Notes: generated by a model not told the origin, from the sequence alone. A stretch of DNA of 64,000 bases from CAVPTL01 sp963708725 (GCA_963708725.1 CAVPTL010000008.1:310001-374000); one strand, 5' to 3'; counted from the first letter of the stretch, positions 17,825 to 27,136 are shown. Numbers and translations are program-made.

Positions 17825-18759
17825 GTGTGCCCCTGGTCACGGATGCGGGGATCGAGCAGCCCGTTGATGATGTCCACTCCAGTGTTGACCACCACGAAGA
17901 TCGCCACCATCAAGAGTGAGAGCGCCTGCACCACGGCGAAGTCCTTCTGCGAAGCCGCCTGCACCAGAAACGAACCGATCCCGCCGAGCCCGAACGCGTG
18001 CTCGACCACCACGTCGCCGGCAACCAGCCCCGCCACCGTCAGCCCGGCCACCGTGGTGATCGGAATCATGGCGTTACGCACCACATGGCGGCGGATCACC
18101 ACCGACTCGCGCAGCCCGCGGCTACGCGCCGTATCCACGTGTTCGCTGTCGAGTTCGACAACCACCGCCGCCTTGGTCAGCTGGGCGACGAACGCCGTCC
18201 AGGAGAGCGCGAGCGCGATTGCGGGCAGCGTCAGGTGGTGGACGGTGCCACCCACCCCCGACCCGTTGCCGAACACCGGAAACCACTGCTCGTCGACCGC
18301 GAACGCCGTGACCAGGACAATCGCCGCCACGTAGGAGGGGATCGCCAGCCCAACGCTCGTGGCGGCGGTGATCAGCGAGCTTCCCCGCGATGAGAGACCG
18401 CCGAGGATGCCGAGGCTGATCCCGATCCCGAGGATCAACACGGATGAGTAGAAGATCAGCTCCGCGGTCACACCGAGCCGCTGCCGTACCAGCGTCGTAA
18501 CCGACTCGTGGTAGACGAATGACTGGCCGAGATCGCCGTGCAACACCCCCTCGAGCCAGTGCCAGTACTGGACCAGGAACGGGTCGTCGAGGTGGTACTG
18601 CTTGTGGATCGTGGCGAGAACTTCCGGCGTTGCGTGGCCCCCGGCGAGCAGCGTCGCCGGATCGCCGGGGGCTACATACAACGCTCCATAGATGATGAAG
18701 CTTGCGACCAGAAGCGTGACAACGAGGCCCAGCAGCCGAAAAGCAATAAACCTCGCCAC
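17821..18759 (-). CDS. Oligopeptide ABC transporter permease, OppB/DppB type
   Basis: This 312-residue integral membrane protein has an N-terminal transmembrane helix followed by YVAPGDPAT, the periplasmic-loop region and five further hydrophobic segments, as in BPD_transp_1 permeases. The coupling-helix region (ARSRGL) that contacts the ATPases is visible around residue 214. The ATG at 18759 lies 16 bases after the binding-protein gene and the stop overlaps oppC. It forms the inner channel of the importer for peptides or related oligomers. Confidence 0.94.
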   Translation of the reverse strand: MARFIAFRLLGLVVTLLVASFIIYGALYVAPGDPATLLAGGHATPEVLATIHKQYHLDDPFLVQYWHWLEGVLHGDLGQSFVYHESVTTLVRQRLGVTAELIFYSSVLILGIGISLGILGGLSSRGSSLITAATSVGLAIPSYVAAIVLVTAFAVDEQWFPVFGNGSGVGGTVHHLTLPAIALALSWTAFVAQLTKAAVVVELDSEHVDTARSRGLRESVVIRRHVVRNAMIPITTVAGLTVAGLVAGDVVVEHAFGLGGIGSFLVQAASQKDFAVVQALSLLMVAIFVVVNTGVDIINGLLDPRIRDQGHT

Positions 18760-18774
18760 GCCGCCGCCACCGGC

Positions 18775-20478
18775 CTATCGCGCGCCCAGATACGCAAACG
18801 AGGGCTGGAACAGATACGCGAACGACGTGGTCGCCCCGCCCAGCTTGTTGCTGAGGTAGAGCACCTCGTGCAGCGCCAGGATCGGAATCGCGATCTGGTC
18901 CTTCATGTACGACGCCTGGGCCTCGGTCAAGAGCGCCGCTCGCTGCTTGCCATCGAACGTCTGAAGGGCCTGGCCGGCTTGCTGCTGCACCTGCTTGTTG
19001 TCGTAGCCGGTCCAGTTGAAGAACGAATCCGGATAGATCCAGAATGGCAGATAGTCGAGCTGGTCGGGCACATCCAGGTAGCCACTGCTCAGCACCAGGT
19101 CGACGCCCTTGCGGTACTGGGGCAGGAAGAACAGGTTGGAGAAGTCGAGCGGCTGCATCTGCTTGATCTTCACCGTCAGCCCGATCTGCGAAGCCCCCTC
19201 CTGGATCAGCGTCGCCAGGTTGATGGCGGTCTGATCGCCGGCACCGATCGCAAGCACCATCGGCTGCGACAGGTCAGGCACGCCCTGTAGCAGCTTCTTG
19301 GCGCCGTCGACATCGGGCTTGTCGCCGCCGGGCAGCTTGTCATACGCCGCCTGATAGACGCTCTTGGCGTTGTCGGGCGTCCAGGCGGTGGGTGGGGTCA
19401 ACGCCTTGTTGGGCTCGCCGGCCCCGTTGTAGATCTTGTCGGCGATCGCAGCTCGATCCATCACCATCCCCAGCGCCTGGCGCACCTTGGGATTGGCGGC
19501 CGGGCCGCTGGTGGCTGCGGGTACCAGGATCTCGATGGCGAGACTCGGGCCCATGTACACCTTGCCCGTCGAGAGTCCATTCAGAGCGGGAATCGAGATC
19601 GGCGGCATCTCGTACGCCCCGTCGACTTCGCCCGACTTGAGCGCGGCGGTCAGCGTGCTGGTATCGGAGATGAACTTGACGGTGACCTTGCCGACCTTGG
19701 GCTGGAGCGACGTGTCCCAGTAGTTCGGATTCTTCACGAGCACCATCTGCTGACCCGGTGTCCACGATTGCAGCTTGTAGGGGCCTGAGCACATGACGCC
19801 GCCCTTGGACGTGCCAAAGCTCTTGTCGCCGACCCGCTCGACATACGCCTTCTCGACCACGCCGCCAGCCACCGTCGCCATCTCCTTGATGAACAGCTCA
19901 TCTGGAGCCGAGAACTTGACGGTGACCTGATTCGTGCCGGTCTGGGTGATCGACTTGACGGTCTTGAAGAACCCGCCGTTGACGGCGCCGGTGCTGGTGT
20001 CCATGTTGCGCTTGAGGCTGTAGACCACATCGTCAGCCGTGAGCGGCTTGCCGTCCCAGAACTTGATGCCGGGCCGGATGTTGAAGACCAGCGTCGTTGG
20101 GTTGGGGTAGTTGTAGCTCTGCGCGACGGCGGGATGGAGGCCCCACTTGGGATCGAACCGAAGCATGTAGTCACACAGGTTTGAGATGAGCATGTCGGGG
20201 CTGTAGTCACCGGCCTTGACGTAGTCCAGGGTGACCGGCTCGCCGAACGGCATATCCCAGGTGATCGAGTCGACCGCGCCTGTCCCCGGAGGCGTGGTGT
20301 AGACGAGCTTGGCAGCCGGGGCGGTCGAACCGTTCGAACCGCCCGAGGACGACGACGAGCTTCCGCACGCCGCGACGGTGGCGGCGATCGCGAAGCACAA
20401 AACGAGAAGTCCAAGGACGCGAGAGAGATGACGGCCGCGAGGCCGTTCGGGTCCGCAGTGGTCGGGGTTCGGCATCAT
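18775..20478 (-). CDS. ABC transporter substrate-binding lipoprotein, family 5 (OppA/DppA type)
   Basis: The ATG at 20478 has a GGAG site seven bases upstream and is preferred to an upstream in-frame start. The 567-residue product has a basic N-terminus, a hydrophobic segment and a lipobox ending VAAC, followed by a Ser/Gly linker, so it should be a membrane-anchored lipoprotein. The body is a family 5 solute-binding protein (GIKFWDGKPLTADDVVYSL is typical). It is the first gene of the importer operon and is divergent from a TetR gene. The ligand could be a peptide or a polyamine conjugate; the sequence does not decide. Confidence 0.93.
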   Translation of the reverse strand: MMPNPDHCGPERPRGRHLSRVLGLLVLCFAIAATVAACGSSSSSSGGSNGSTAPAAKLVYTTPPGTGAVDSITWDMPFGEPVTLDYVKAGDYSPDMLISNLCDYMLRFDPKWGLHPAVAQSYNYPNPTTLVFNIRPGIKFWDGKPLTADDVVYSLKRNMDTSTGAVNGGFFKTVKSITQTGTNQVTVKFSAPDELFIKEMATVAGGVVEKAYVERVGDKSFGTSKGGVMCSGPYKLQSWTPGQQMVLVKNPNYWDTSLQPKVGKVTVKFISDTSTLTAALKSGEVDGAYEMPPISIPALNGLSTGKVYMGPSLAIEILVPAATSGPAANPKVRQALGMVMDRAAIADKIYNGAGEPNKALTPPTAWTPDNAKSVYQAAYDKLPGGDKPDVDGAKKLLQGVPDLSQPMVLAIGAGDQTAINLATLIQEGASQIGLTVKIKQMQPLDFSNLFFLPQYRKGVDLVLSSGYLDVPDQLDYLPFWIYPDSFFNWTGYDNKQVQQQAGQALQTFDGKQRAALLTEAQASYMKDQIAIPILALHEVLYLSNKLGGATTSFAYLFQPSFAYLGAR

Positions 20479-20566
20479 GCTTCCGCTCCTTGGGACAGGA
20501 CTGAGGCTTGGGGCGAGGCTCCCCAGCAACATCGTTGGAACCGCTTCCGGGGTAAAACCTTACTCT

Positions 20567-20586
20567 GTTAGGCTGCGCATCCTAAC
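20567..20586. promoter_or_regulatory. Palindromic operator candidate between importer operon and tetR
   Basis: A perfect inverted repeat GTTAGG-N8-CCTAAC lies in the 137-base space between the binding-protein start and the TetR start. TetR-family proteins bind palindromes of about this size in their own promoter. It could repress both directions. Its position 30 bases before the regulator start supports autoregulation. Binding is inference. Confidence 0.6.
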
Positions 20587-20615
20587 GAACCTGTGACCCC
20601 CACGTCAAGAGAGCT

Positions 20616-21227
20616 GTGCCCCGTCCTTCCGTTCAACTTCTGAGTCCAGAAAAGATCGTCGCCGCAGCACTCACGATCATCGACGCCGAGGGTATGGAGG
20701 CCCTGTCGATGCGCCGCCTCGCGGCCGACCTCGGGGTGCAGGGCCCCTCGCTTTACCACCATTTCCGGGGGAAGAAGGAGATGCTCGGGGCGATCGTCGA
20801 TCAGATCTACTCCGAGATCGATCTCGACCGGGTCGACGGTACCTGGGAGCAGACGCTCACCATCTACAGCCAGCAGTTGCGGGCGGTGCTGATGGCACAC
20901 CCCCACGCGGTCGAGTCGGTGGCGATGACCCCGGTGACCACCGATGCCGGGCTCCGCATCTACGAGCACATGATCGACCGGCTGATGGCCTGCGGATGGG
21001 AGCTGGAGTTCAGCCGCCAGGTGACGCTCGTGGTCGAGAACCTCGTGTTCGGCGCAGTGTTCACGGCAAACGTCCCGGCGATCAAGCTCTCGGAGGGTCA
21101 GGAGCCGCAGTACCCGCGGCTCACCGAACTCGTGCACGGCCCGCCCGTGCCTCAGCCCGACGACGGGTTCGAGATCGGATTTGCCGCCCTGATCGAGGGG
21201 CTGCGCGTGACTACCGCGAGGTGGTGA
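20616..21227 (+). CDS. TetR family transcriptional regulator
   Basis: This 203-residue regulator starts at GTG 20616. The HTH domain covers ~10-55 (IDAEGMEALSMRRLAADLGVQGPSLYHHF). The C-terminal domain resembles the TetR_C class of the tetracycline-repressor type. It is divergent from the importer operon with a palindrome between them, so it probably represses that operon until a ligand, perhaps the imported compound, binds. Its 3' end overlaps the convergent HDAC-like gene by 17 bases. Confidence 0.92.
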   Translation: MPRPSVQLLSPEKIVAAALTIIDAEGMEALSMRRLAADLGVQGPSLYHHFRGKKEMLGAIVDQIYSEIDLDRVDGTWEQTLTIYSQQLRAVLMAHPHAVESVAMTPVTTDAGLRIYEHMIDRLMACGWELEFSRQVTLVVENLVFGAVFTANVPAIKLSEGQEPQYPRLTELVHGPPVPQPDDGFEIGFAALIEGLRVTTARW

Positions 21228-22338
21228 TCCTGGCGGCCGCGCGGTCGACGTTGGCCCGCTCGTGCTCATGCAGTCCGATCGTCTCGGGTTCGCCGTCGAG
21301 CAGCACGTTCAGCGGCACCCCGGTGGTGTGCCCGGTGAGCTGCTCGAGCACGGCCAGCCCGCAGTACGGCACTGCCTCAGCCGAGTAGCCACCCTCGTGG
21401 TTGAACACGATCCGCCCGCCACAGAGCTCGGTGGCGAGTTCCAGCAGGCTGCGGGTGAGCCGCGCGAAGCACTCCGGAGTGAGATTCATCCGAGCGGTTG
21501 GGTCGATCCAGGCAGCATCGAACCCGCAGGCGACGATGATCAGCTCGGGCTCGAAGCGGCGCAGCGCGGGCAGCACCACCCGCTCGAATGCGTACTCGTA
21601 CACCGCGCGGCCAGAGCCCGCCGGGAGCGGGATATTGACGTTGTACCCAAGGCCGGCGCCGGTGCCGGTGTCGTCGACGCCGCCGGAGCCGGGCGGGTAG
21701 ATGTCCTCCTGGTGCAGCGAGATCGAGAGCACGTGGGGATCGGCGTAGAAGGCGCTCTCGGTGCCGTTTCCGTGGTGCACGTCCCAATCGACGATCGCGA
21801 TCTTCTCAAGCCCTCTGTGCCGCGCCTGAGTGGCTGCAAGGGCGGTGTTGGCGAAGATGCAAAAGCCCAGCCCGCGATCGGCCACGGCGTGGTGGCCGGG
21901 CGGTCGCACCAGCGCGTAGGCCCGCGCCACGCGGCCGTCGATGACCGCGTCGACCGCCTCGATGCAGCCCCCGGCCGCGAGCCGCGCGATCTCATAGCCC
22001 CCGGTGCTGAACGCGGCCGCGTCCCCGGCCTCGCCGCCCTGGTCGTTCGAGCGCGCCTCGATGCTGTCGACGTAGTCGGCAGTGTGCAACCACAGCAGTT
22101 CCTCGCGCGTTGCCGGTCGCGGTCGAATCGGGGTGAGGTGGTCGATCATGCCGCTGACCTCGACGAGGTTCTTGAACCGACGCTTGGTGGCGGGGTGCTC
22201 GGGTGAGGGGGTGGGCTCGAACAGCGCCTCGGGGGGAAGCCAGCTGTTGAAGGTGCGGGCGTCGTGCCACAGGTAGCGCTCGTCGAATACCCATCCAACT
22301 CGGTCGGGCACGGGTTCCTCCTGGTCGGTGACGTTCAC
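21211..22338 (-). CDS. Class II histone deacetylase / acetylpolyamine amidohydrolase family protein
   Basis: This 375-residue zinc deacetylase has the catalytic His pair in RPPGHHA (H149, H150), the zinc ligands in DWDVHHGNGT (D186, H188) and a third ligand in CGFDA. Bacterial members remove acetyl groups from polyamines or acetyl-lysine, or act on acetoin-type substrates. The agmatine and urea genes nearby favour an acetylpolyamine substrate, which is inference. It is the last of three genes with ATGA overlaps (22335-22338), so it is co-expressed with the two amidohydrolases. Confidence 0.93.
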   Translation of the reverse strand: MNVTDQEEPVPDRVGWVFDERYLWHDARTFNSWLPPEALFEPTPSPEHPATKRRFKNLVEVSGMIDHLTPIRPRPATREELLWLHTADYVDSIEARSNDQGGEAGDAAAFSTGGYEIARLAAGGCIEAVDAVIDGRVARAYALVRPPGHHAVADRGLGFCIFANTALAATQARHRGLEKIAIVDWDVHHGNGTESAFYADPHVLSISLHQEDIYPPGSGGVDDTGTGAGLGYNVNIPLPAGSGRAVYEYAFERVVLPALRRFEPELIIVACGFDAAWIDPTARMNLTPECFARLTRSLLELATELCGGRIVFNHEGGYSAEAVPYCGLAVLEQLTGHTTGVPLNVLLDGEPETIGLHEHERANVDRAAARITTSR

Positions 22339-23861
22339 GCTGACACCCCATCGATCACCGTCATGTCGACGGGAATCAGGGGCAGCTGGTCGATCGGGAC
22401 CTGCTCGGGGTCGTCGCCGAGGACGACGAAGTCGGCCAGCTTGCCCGGCGCGATCACTCCCCGATCGTCCATGTGGCAGGCGTAGGCGGCATCCGCGGTG
22501 AACATGCGGATCGCATCGCGTACGCCGATCGCCTCATCGGGCGAGAGGTGAGTGCCGTTTCGCGTGCGGCGGGCCACGGCGCACCAGATGCCGTGGAACG
22601 GGTTGGCCGCTTCGGGCTGAGACCCCGTGCTGTCACTGTTTCCCGGGATGCGGTGGCCCCGCGCCCGCAGCGTCTTCAGCCGCGGGTTATTGGCCTCGGG
22701 AAACGCATCGCCAAAGCTGTAGATGAACTGCGGGGTGGCGACGGCGACCACGCCCAGAGCCGCGATCCGGTCGAACCACTGATCGCCCACCGGGAGGTCG
22801 GCGGCATGCTCGATGCGATGCCGGTGATCGGCGCGAGGCTCATCCTGCAGCGCTCGCTCGATCGCGCGCAGAGCCATGTCGAGCGAGTGCTCCGACTGCA
22901 CATGCATCATCAACTGGAGGCCGGCGCGATGCGACCTAGCCACGGCCTCGTCGAGCTCGGTCTGCGACCACTTGATGTCATCGACCAGCTGGCCGTGGAT
23001 GTCGGCTCCCGCACCGTCGACGAACAGCTTGATGCCCCCGAGCCGCAACCACTCGTCACCAAACCCGCTTTCGAAGCCAAGCGACGCCATCTCCTCGACC
23101 GAGCAGAGCCTCGGTACGTGGTAGCGCAGGTCAAGGCGCATGGGCAGGCGGCCCTCGCGATGAAGTTTTTGGAACGCCCGGATCCCATCGTGGCTGAACG
23201 GAAGCTCACCGACTGATGTCACGCCCCTGGCGCGGAACATGTCGATCCCCAGCCGCTCGATCGCGGCGGCGCAAGCGTCGACGCCAAACGTCTGGAACGG
23301 CAACCAGTCCCACAGCTCGGCACCGCGACCGCTTTCGAGGTCGATGCTCGATCCACGCGGAAGCGCAGCGCCGTCGAGCAGCCCGGTGACTTGCAGGGCA
23401 CGCGTGTTCAGAGTGGCGTAGTGGATGCCCGCGAATACCACCACCGGGCGATCGGGAGCGACGGCGTCGAGGTCGGCCCTGGTGATGGGCCGGCGTTCCT
23501 CGGCAAACAGCTGCAGGCTGAAGTTCGACCGGCCGATGATCCAGTCCTCACCCGGCTCGGCCGCGGCCGCCCGGATCGTTTCGCAGATGTCGCCGACTCC
23601 CGCGTGGGGCGGGACGAAGCACTGAGTCGCATAGCTCAGATGAACCGTGGTGAGCTCGAGATGGCAGTGGGCGTCCACGAACCCCGGTACCACCACCCGC
23701 CCTCCGAGATCGACCACGTCGGCGCCGTCGAGCAGACCGCGCAGCTCGGCATCATGGCCGACCGCCTCGACCCGCCCGCCCGACGTGATGAATCCCTCGG
23801 CGACGCGGTCGGTGGCGTCCATCGTCAGCACCCGGCCGCCGAGGTATGCGCGGCGAGTCAT
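22335..23861 (-). CDS. Amidohydrolase family protein (YtcJ-like), copy 2
   Basis: This 508-residue metal-dependent hydrolase has the N-terminal HxH metal motif in FVDAHCHLE (near 63-69), a central HRHRIEHA segment with later metal ligands, and the C-terminal GKLADFVVLGDDP of the amidohydrolase superfamily. It resembles exoenzyme-regulation-type amidohydrolases. It is clearly paralogous to the next upstream gene: both share the FVDAHCH, GGIK.FVDGAG and QPEAANPF.GIWCAVAR blocks in the same order. Start and stop overlap neighbours by four bases. The substrate is an amide or N-acyl compound not identifiable here. Confidence 0.9.
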   Translation of the reverse strand: MTRRAYLGGRVLTMDATDRVAEGFITSGGRVEAVGHDAELRGLLDGADVVDLGGRVVVPGFVDAHCHLELTTVHLSYATQCFVPPHAGVGDICETIRAAAAEPGEDWIIGRSNFSLQLFAEERRPITRADLDAVAPDRPVVVFAGIHYATLNTRALQVTGLLDGAALPRGSSIDLESGRGAELWDWLPFQTFGVDACAAAIERLGIDMFRARGVTSVGELPFSHDGIRAFQKLHREGRLPMRLDLRYHVPRLCSVEEMASLGFESGFGDEWLRLGGIKLFVDGAGADIHGQLVDDIKWSQTELDEAVARSHRAGLQLMMHVQSEHSLDMALRAIERALQDEPRADHRHRIEHAADLPVGDQWFDRIAALGVVAVATPQFIYSFGDAFPEANNPRLKTLRARGHRIPGNSDSTGSQPEAANPFHGIWCAVARRTRNGTHLSPDEAIGVRDAIRMFTADAAYACHMDDRGVIAPGKLADFVVLGDDPEQVPIDQLPLIPVDMTVIDGVSA

Positions 23862-25399
23862 GACCGTGCCTCAGCGGCATCCCACACGATCTCGCCACCG
23901 ATCACCGTCTTCTCGACCCGGATATCGGGGAGCTCCGAGACCGCCGCGGCGAATGGGTCCTGGGCGAGCACCACGAGATCGGCGAGCATGCCCGGCTCGA
24001 GCACGCCACGGTCGTCCCAGTGCGCCGAGTAGGCCGCATCGGCGGTGTACATGCGGATCGCCGCCTCGACCGAGATCGACTCGTCGGGCAGGATCAGGCT
24101 GCCGTCTTTCGATTCGCGCGCGACGGCGCACCAGATGCCCCAAAACGGGTTCGCGGCTTCGGGTTGGGTGCCGGTCACATCGCTGTTGCCGGGCACCCGG
24201 AAGCCCATCGCCTGCAGCGTCCGCAGGGGACACACCGAATCCTCAGGCGAGCTGTAGAGGAAATGGGGCGTCGAGAGCACCTCCACCCCGAGCTGCTGTA
24301 GGCGGGTGAGCATCGGCGGGTCGGGCACCATGTCGCCGAGGTGCTCGATGCGGTGGCGATGATCGAGGCCGGGAAGCCGCGTGATCGCCTGCTCCAACGC
24401 GTCCGCCGCCATCCGGGTGCCGGTCAGGGTCGGGGCGACGTGCAGCAGCAGCTGCAAGCCGGCGCGATGGGCGTCCCACACCGCGGCGTTGAGATCGTGT
24501 TGCGACCACTGGCGGTCACAGGCGGGCTCCGCGTTACCCCACACGTCGAATCCGGCGCCGTCCACGAACATCTTGATCCCGCCGAGCTGCAGCCACTCGT
24601 CCCCGAACCCCGACTCCAGCCCGCTCGCAGCGATGTCGGCGACCGACGCGATCCGGGGAACGTGCGGCCAGAACTTCACGCGCAGCGGCAGGACGCCATC
24701 GCGCTTCATTTGCTGGAACGCCCGCACGCCGTCGTGCGAGAACACGATCTCGCCGATCGAGGTGACGCCGTTTCGCACAAACAGCTCGGGCACGCGCCTT
24801 GCGAGCGCAGCCTTGGTGGCATCGATTCCGTAGGCGGGCAGCGGCAGCTTGTCCCACATCTCGGTGCCGCGGCCGGTGAGCGGGTCGAAGCTCGAGCCTG
24901 GCGGTGGCGGGTCGGTGAGCAGGCCGGTGACCTCCATCGCGCGGGTGTTGAGCGTGCATGAGTGAAGTCCAGCGAAGACCACCGCGGGGTTGTCGGGCGC
25001 CACCGCATCGAGGTCGCTGAACACGAGCGGCCGCTGCTCCTCGACCCATCGGTGGATGGCAAAGTTGCCGCGCCCGACGATCCACTCTCCGGGGTTTACC
25101 TCGGCGACGCGAGCGGCGACGGCCTGGCAGATCTCGGCCAGGGAGCGCTTGGGTGGGGTGAAGCACTGGACGGCATGCTCGAGGTGTACCGAGGTCATCT
25201 CGGCGTGGCAGTGAGCATCGACGAACCCGGGGATGACCACCTTGCCACCGACGTCCACCACCTGCGCGCCGGCCGGAACCACCTCTGCACCTCCGACCGC
25301 GGTGACGCGGCCGTGCTCGCACACCACCACGGAGGCGCGGGGCCGACTCCTGCTCATGGTCCACACGTCCCCGTTGACGAAAGCGGTCGCGTCTGGCAT
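23858..25399 (-). CDS. Amidohydrolase family protein (YtcJ-like), copy 1
   Basis: This 513-residue enzyme starts at ATG 25399, chosen because the superfamily N-terminus (VNGDVWTM) follows at once; an upstream in-frame extension looks non-coding. FVDAHCHAE supplies the HxH metal motif, HRHRIEHLG the later ligands, and GMLADLVVLAQDP ends the barrel. It is the first gene of the three-gene operon with its paralogue and the HDAC-like deacetylase. Two diverged copies side by side suggest related but distinct N-acyl or amide substrates. Confidence 0.9.
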   Translation of the reverse strand: MPDATAFVNGDVWTMSRSRPRASVVVCEHGRVTAVGGAEVVPAGAQVVDVGGKVVIPGFVDAHCHAEMTSVHLEHAVQCFTPPKRSLAEICQAVAARVAEVNPGEWIVGRGNFAIHRWVEEQRPLVFSDLDAVAPDNPAVVFAGLHSCTLNTRAMEVTGLLTDPPPPGSSFDPLTGRGTEMWDKLPLPAYGIDATKAALARRVPELFVRNGVTSIGEIVFSHDGVRAFQQMKRDGVLPLRVKFWPHVPRIASVADIAASGLESGFGDEWLQLGGIKMFVDGAGFDVWGNAEPACDRQWSQHDLNAAVWDAHRAGLQLLLHVAPTLTGTRMAADALEQAITRLPGLDHRHRIEHLGDMVPDPPMLTRLQQLGVEVLSTPHFLYSSPEDSVCPLRTLQAMGFRVPGNSDVTGTQPEAANPFWGIWCAVARESKDGSLILPDESISVEAAIRMYTADAAYSAHWDDRGVLEPGMLADLVVLAQDPFAAAVSELPDIRVEKTVIGGEIVWDAAEARS

Positions 25400-25467
25400 C
25401 TCGGTCACTCTTTCCAGATTGGTTGGCCTAACGGCGTGAGGTTTACCACACCTGCGCTGCCCTGAGC

Positions 25468-26901
25468 TCACCCAAGCGCTCTGGCGCTTGCGCGGTCGTC
25501 GGGCTCAATCGGCGCGCGTGGTGACGTGGCCATCTGGTTGAGCAGAAGTTCGCTGGCGTCGGGCATCGAGCCCGGGCCGTCGAGGCGGTAGCGGGGTGGC
25601 AGCATCGGACCAAACAGGAGCGGGTCGAGAAGCTCTGTGCGCGCGTCAAGGTCGGGTGCGACGCCTGAGGCTTCGGAGAAGGCGAGCGCGAGAGCGTCGT
25701 GTGAGTCGAGCGGTGGCGGCGGATCCAGGAGACTTGCCCGCATGGTCGACTCCGAGGGCGGGTCGACCGCGCCCGCCCAGAGATTCACGATCCAGCGGGC
25801 CTGGAGCTCGAGCAGCGGAAAATACGGGCCTGCCGTCGCATACTGGCCGATGATGCCGAGGCCCGGGAGGTCGGGGTGGAAGGTGCGCAGGTGCAGCCGC
25901 AGGTCAGATCCGACCTGGGCCCAGACCCGCTCGTCAAGGTAGGGAATGTCGAGCTCGTACCCGGTCGCGCAGATGATCGCGTCGACCGTGGCACTCGTAC
26001 CGTCGCTGAACGTCACGCTTCGCCCCGACACCGACTCGATCGCGGGTCGGCACGCGATGCCACCGCTCTGCACCAGGCTGAGGTAGTCCTGGGAGAGCGA
26101 GACGCCGGCATAAAGGATGTCTCGGTCAGGTGCTGGTGCCCCGAATTCGGCGGGGTTTCCGGCGATCCGCACCACCCGCTCGCGAAGGATGCGCCCGAAC
26201 TCTTCGCGAGGCAACTCCCGCCGTCGCAGGGCACCGATGTGCGTGTACCACTGCCAGTCAGACAGCACGCCTCGGCACACCTTCTGCAGGACGTAACGCG
26301 GTTTCCGGTAGGCCGAGATGACGCCGTTTACCGCGGCTATGTCCGACGCGATCTCGTGTCCGCTGACCCCGTTCCCATACACCAGCGGCCGCCCCTCGCG
26401 GAACTCACCCGCGCCGGGATAGTCGTAGGCATGCAACAGCTCGCCGGCATACCCCGCCAGGCCGGGTGGGATCTGCGGCGCGTGGAATCGGCCCGACGCC
26501 ACCACGACGGCCTCGAACCGCCTGCCGTCCACGCTCCAACCCGGCCGCACCGACTGGATGCGGTGGCCGAACTCGATCCGCTCCGTCACGTCGAATGCCT
26601 CGGCATAGGCTCGCAGATAGGTGTGGATCTGCTCAGCGAACGGATAGAGGCCGTGGTCGGGCGGCACTGCGAAATCCGAGAACGCCGTCATCCAACGGCT
26701 GGTGTTCGTCTGCATCCCCGGCCACACACCACTCAGGGGCGACGCCGAGTTCCACTGCCCGCCGAGATCGCCCTGCGCTTCGAAGACCGTCACATCAAAC
26801 CCCGCCGCGAGCGCGTGCTTCGCAGCCACCAAACCGGCCGGTCCGGCCCCGATCACCGCGATACGCGAACCGTCAGCCAGGCGCATCTTCGACCCAGACA
26901 T
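25468..26901 (-). CDS. Flavin-containing monooxygenase family protein
   Basis: This 477-residue flavoprotein has an FAD-binding GAGPAG at 18-23, a GQW segment, and a GRFHAPQIPPGLAGY segment that matches the FMO fingerprint (FxGxxxHxxxY type). A second Rossmann segment (VYGNGVSGHEIASDIA) would bind NADPH, and ATGYELDIPYL is the usual C-terminal ATG motif. Such enzymes N- or S-hydroxylate amines, or act as Baeyer-Villiger enzymes. It sits upstream of the amidohydrolases on the same strand, 68 bases away, and may oxidise a polyamine or guanidino compound. Substrate unproven. Confidence 0.9.
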   Translation of the reverse strand: MSGSKMRLADGSRIAVIGAGPAGLVAAKHALAAGFDVTVFEAQGDLGGQWNSASPLSGVWPGMQTNTSRWMTAFSDFAVPPDHGLYPFAEQIHTYLRAYAEAFDVTERIEFGHRIQSVRPGWSVDGRRFEAVVVASGRFHAPQIPPGLAGYAGELLHAYDYPGAGEFREGRPLVYGNGVSGHEIASDIAAVNGVISAYRKPRYVLQKVCRGVLSDWQWYTHIGALRRRELPREEFGRILRERVVRIAGNPAEFGAPAPDRDILYAGVSLSQDYLSLVQSGGIACRPAIESVSGRSVTFSDGTSATVDAIICATGYELDIPYLDERVWAQVGSDLRLHLRTFHPDLPGLGIIGQYATAGPYFPLLELQARWIVNLWAGAVDPPSESTMRASLLDPPPPLDSHDALALAFSEASGVAPDLDARTELLDPLLFGPMLPPRYRLDGPGSMPDASELLLNQMATSPRAPIEPDDRASARALG

Positions 26902-26943
26902 CGTCGTGCACTCTACGCCGTGCTGCCGTCACGCTCGCATAAG

Positions 26944-27016
26944 TGGGCCGTGTAGGGATCGAACCTACGACCTTGGGATTAAAAGTCCCCTGCTCTACCA
27001 ACTGAGCTAACGGCCC
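26944..27016 (-). tRNA. tRNA-Lys (anticodon TTT)
   Basis: This 73-base tRNA on the minus strand has a seven-pair acceptor stem (GGGCCGT/ACGGCCC), D-loop TTAGCTCAGTTGGTAGAGC, anticodon loop CTTTTAA and T-arm GTAGGTTCGATCCCTAC. The discriminator base is A. The CCA end is not encoded. It lies between the monooxygenase and agmatinase genes. Confidence 0.96.
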
Positions 27017-27136
27017 CGGTCGCAATCCTAGATGGCCCGCTCGGGCCTGGCACTCCGCTGCCGCGAAGGTGGTAGGTTGAACTCCGCGGACGCCGGCAGG
27101 GGCGGCCCGGGAATTGCGAGCGCTCAAAGGAGACAC

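Noticed and set aside
25415..25435. Second TetR operator upstream of the amidohydrolase operon
   Set aside because: Only one CCTAAC half-site with a poor partner (GGTTGG, no spacer) is present, so it is not listed as a feature.
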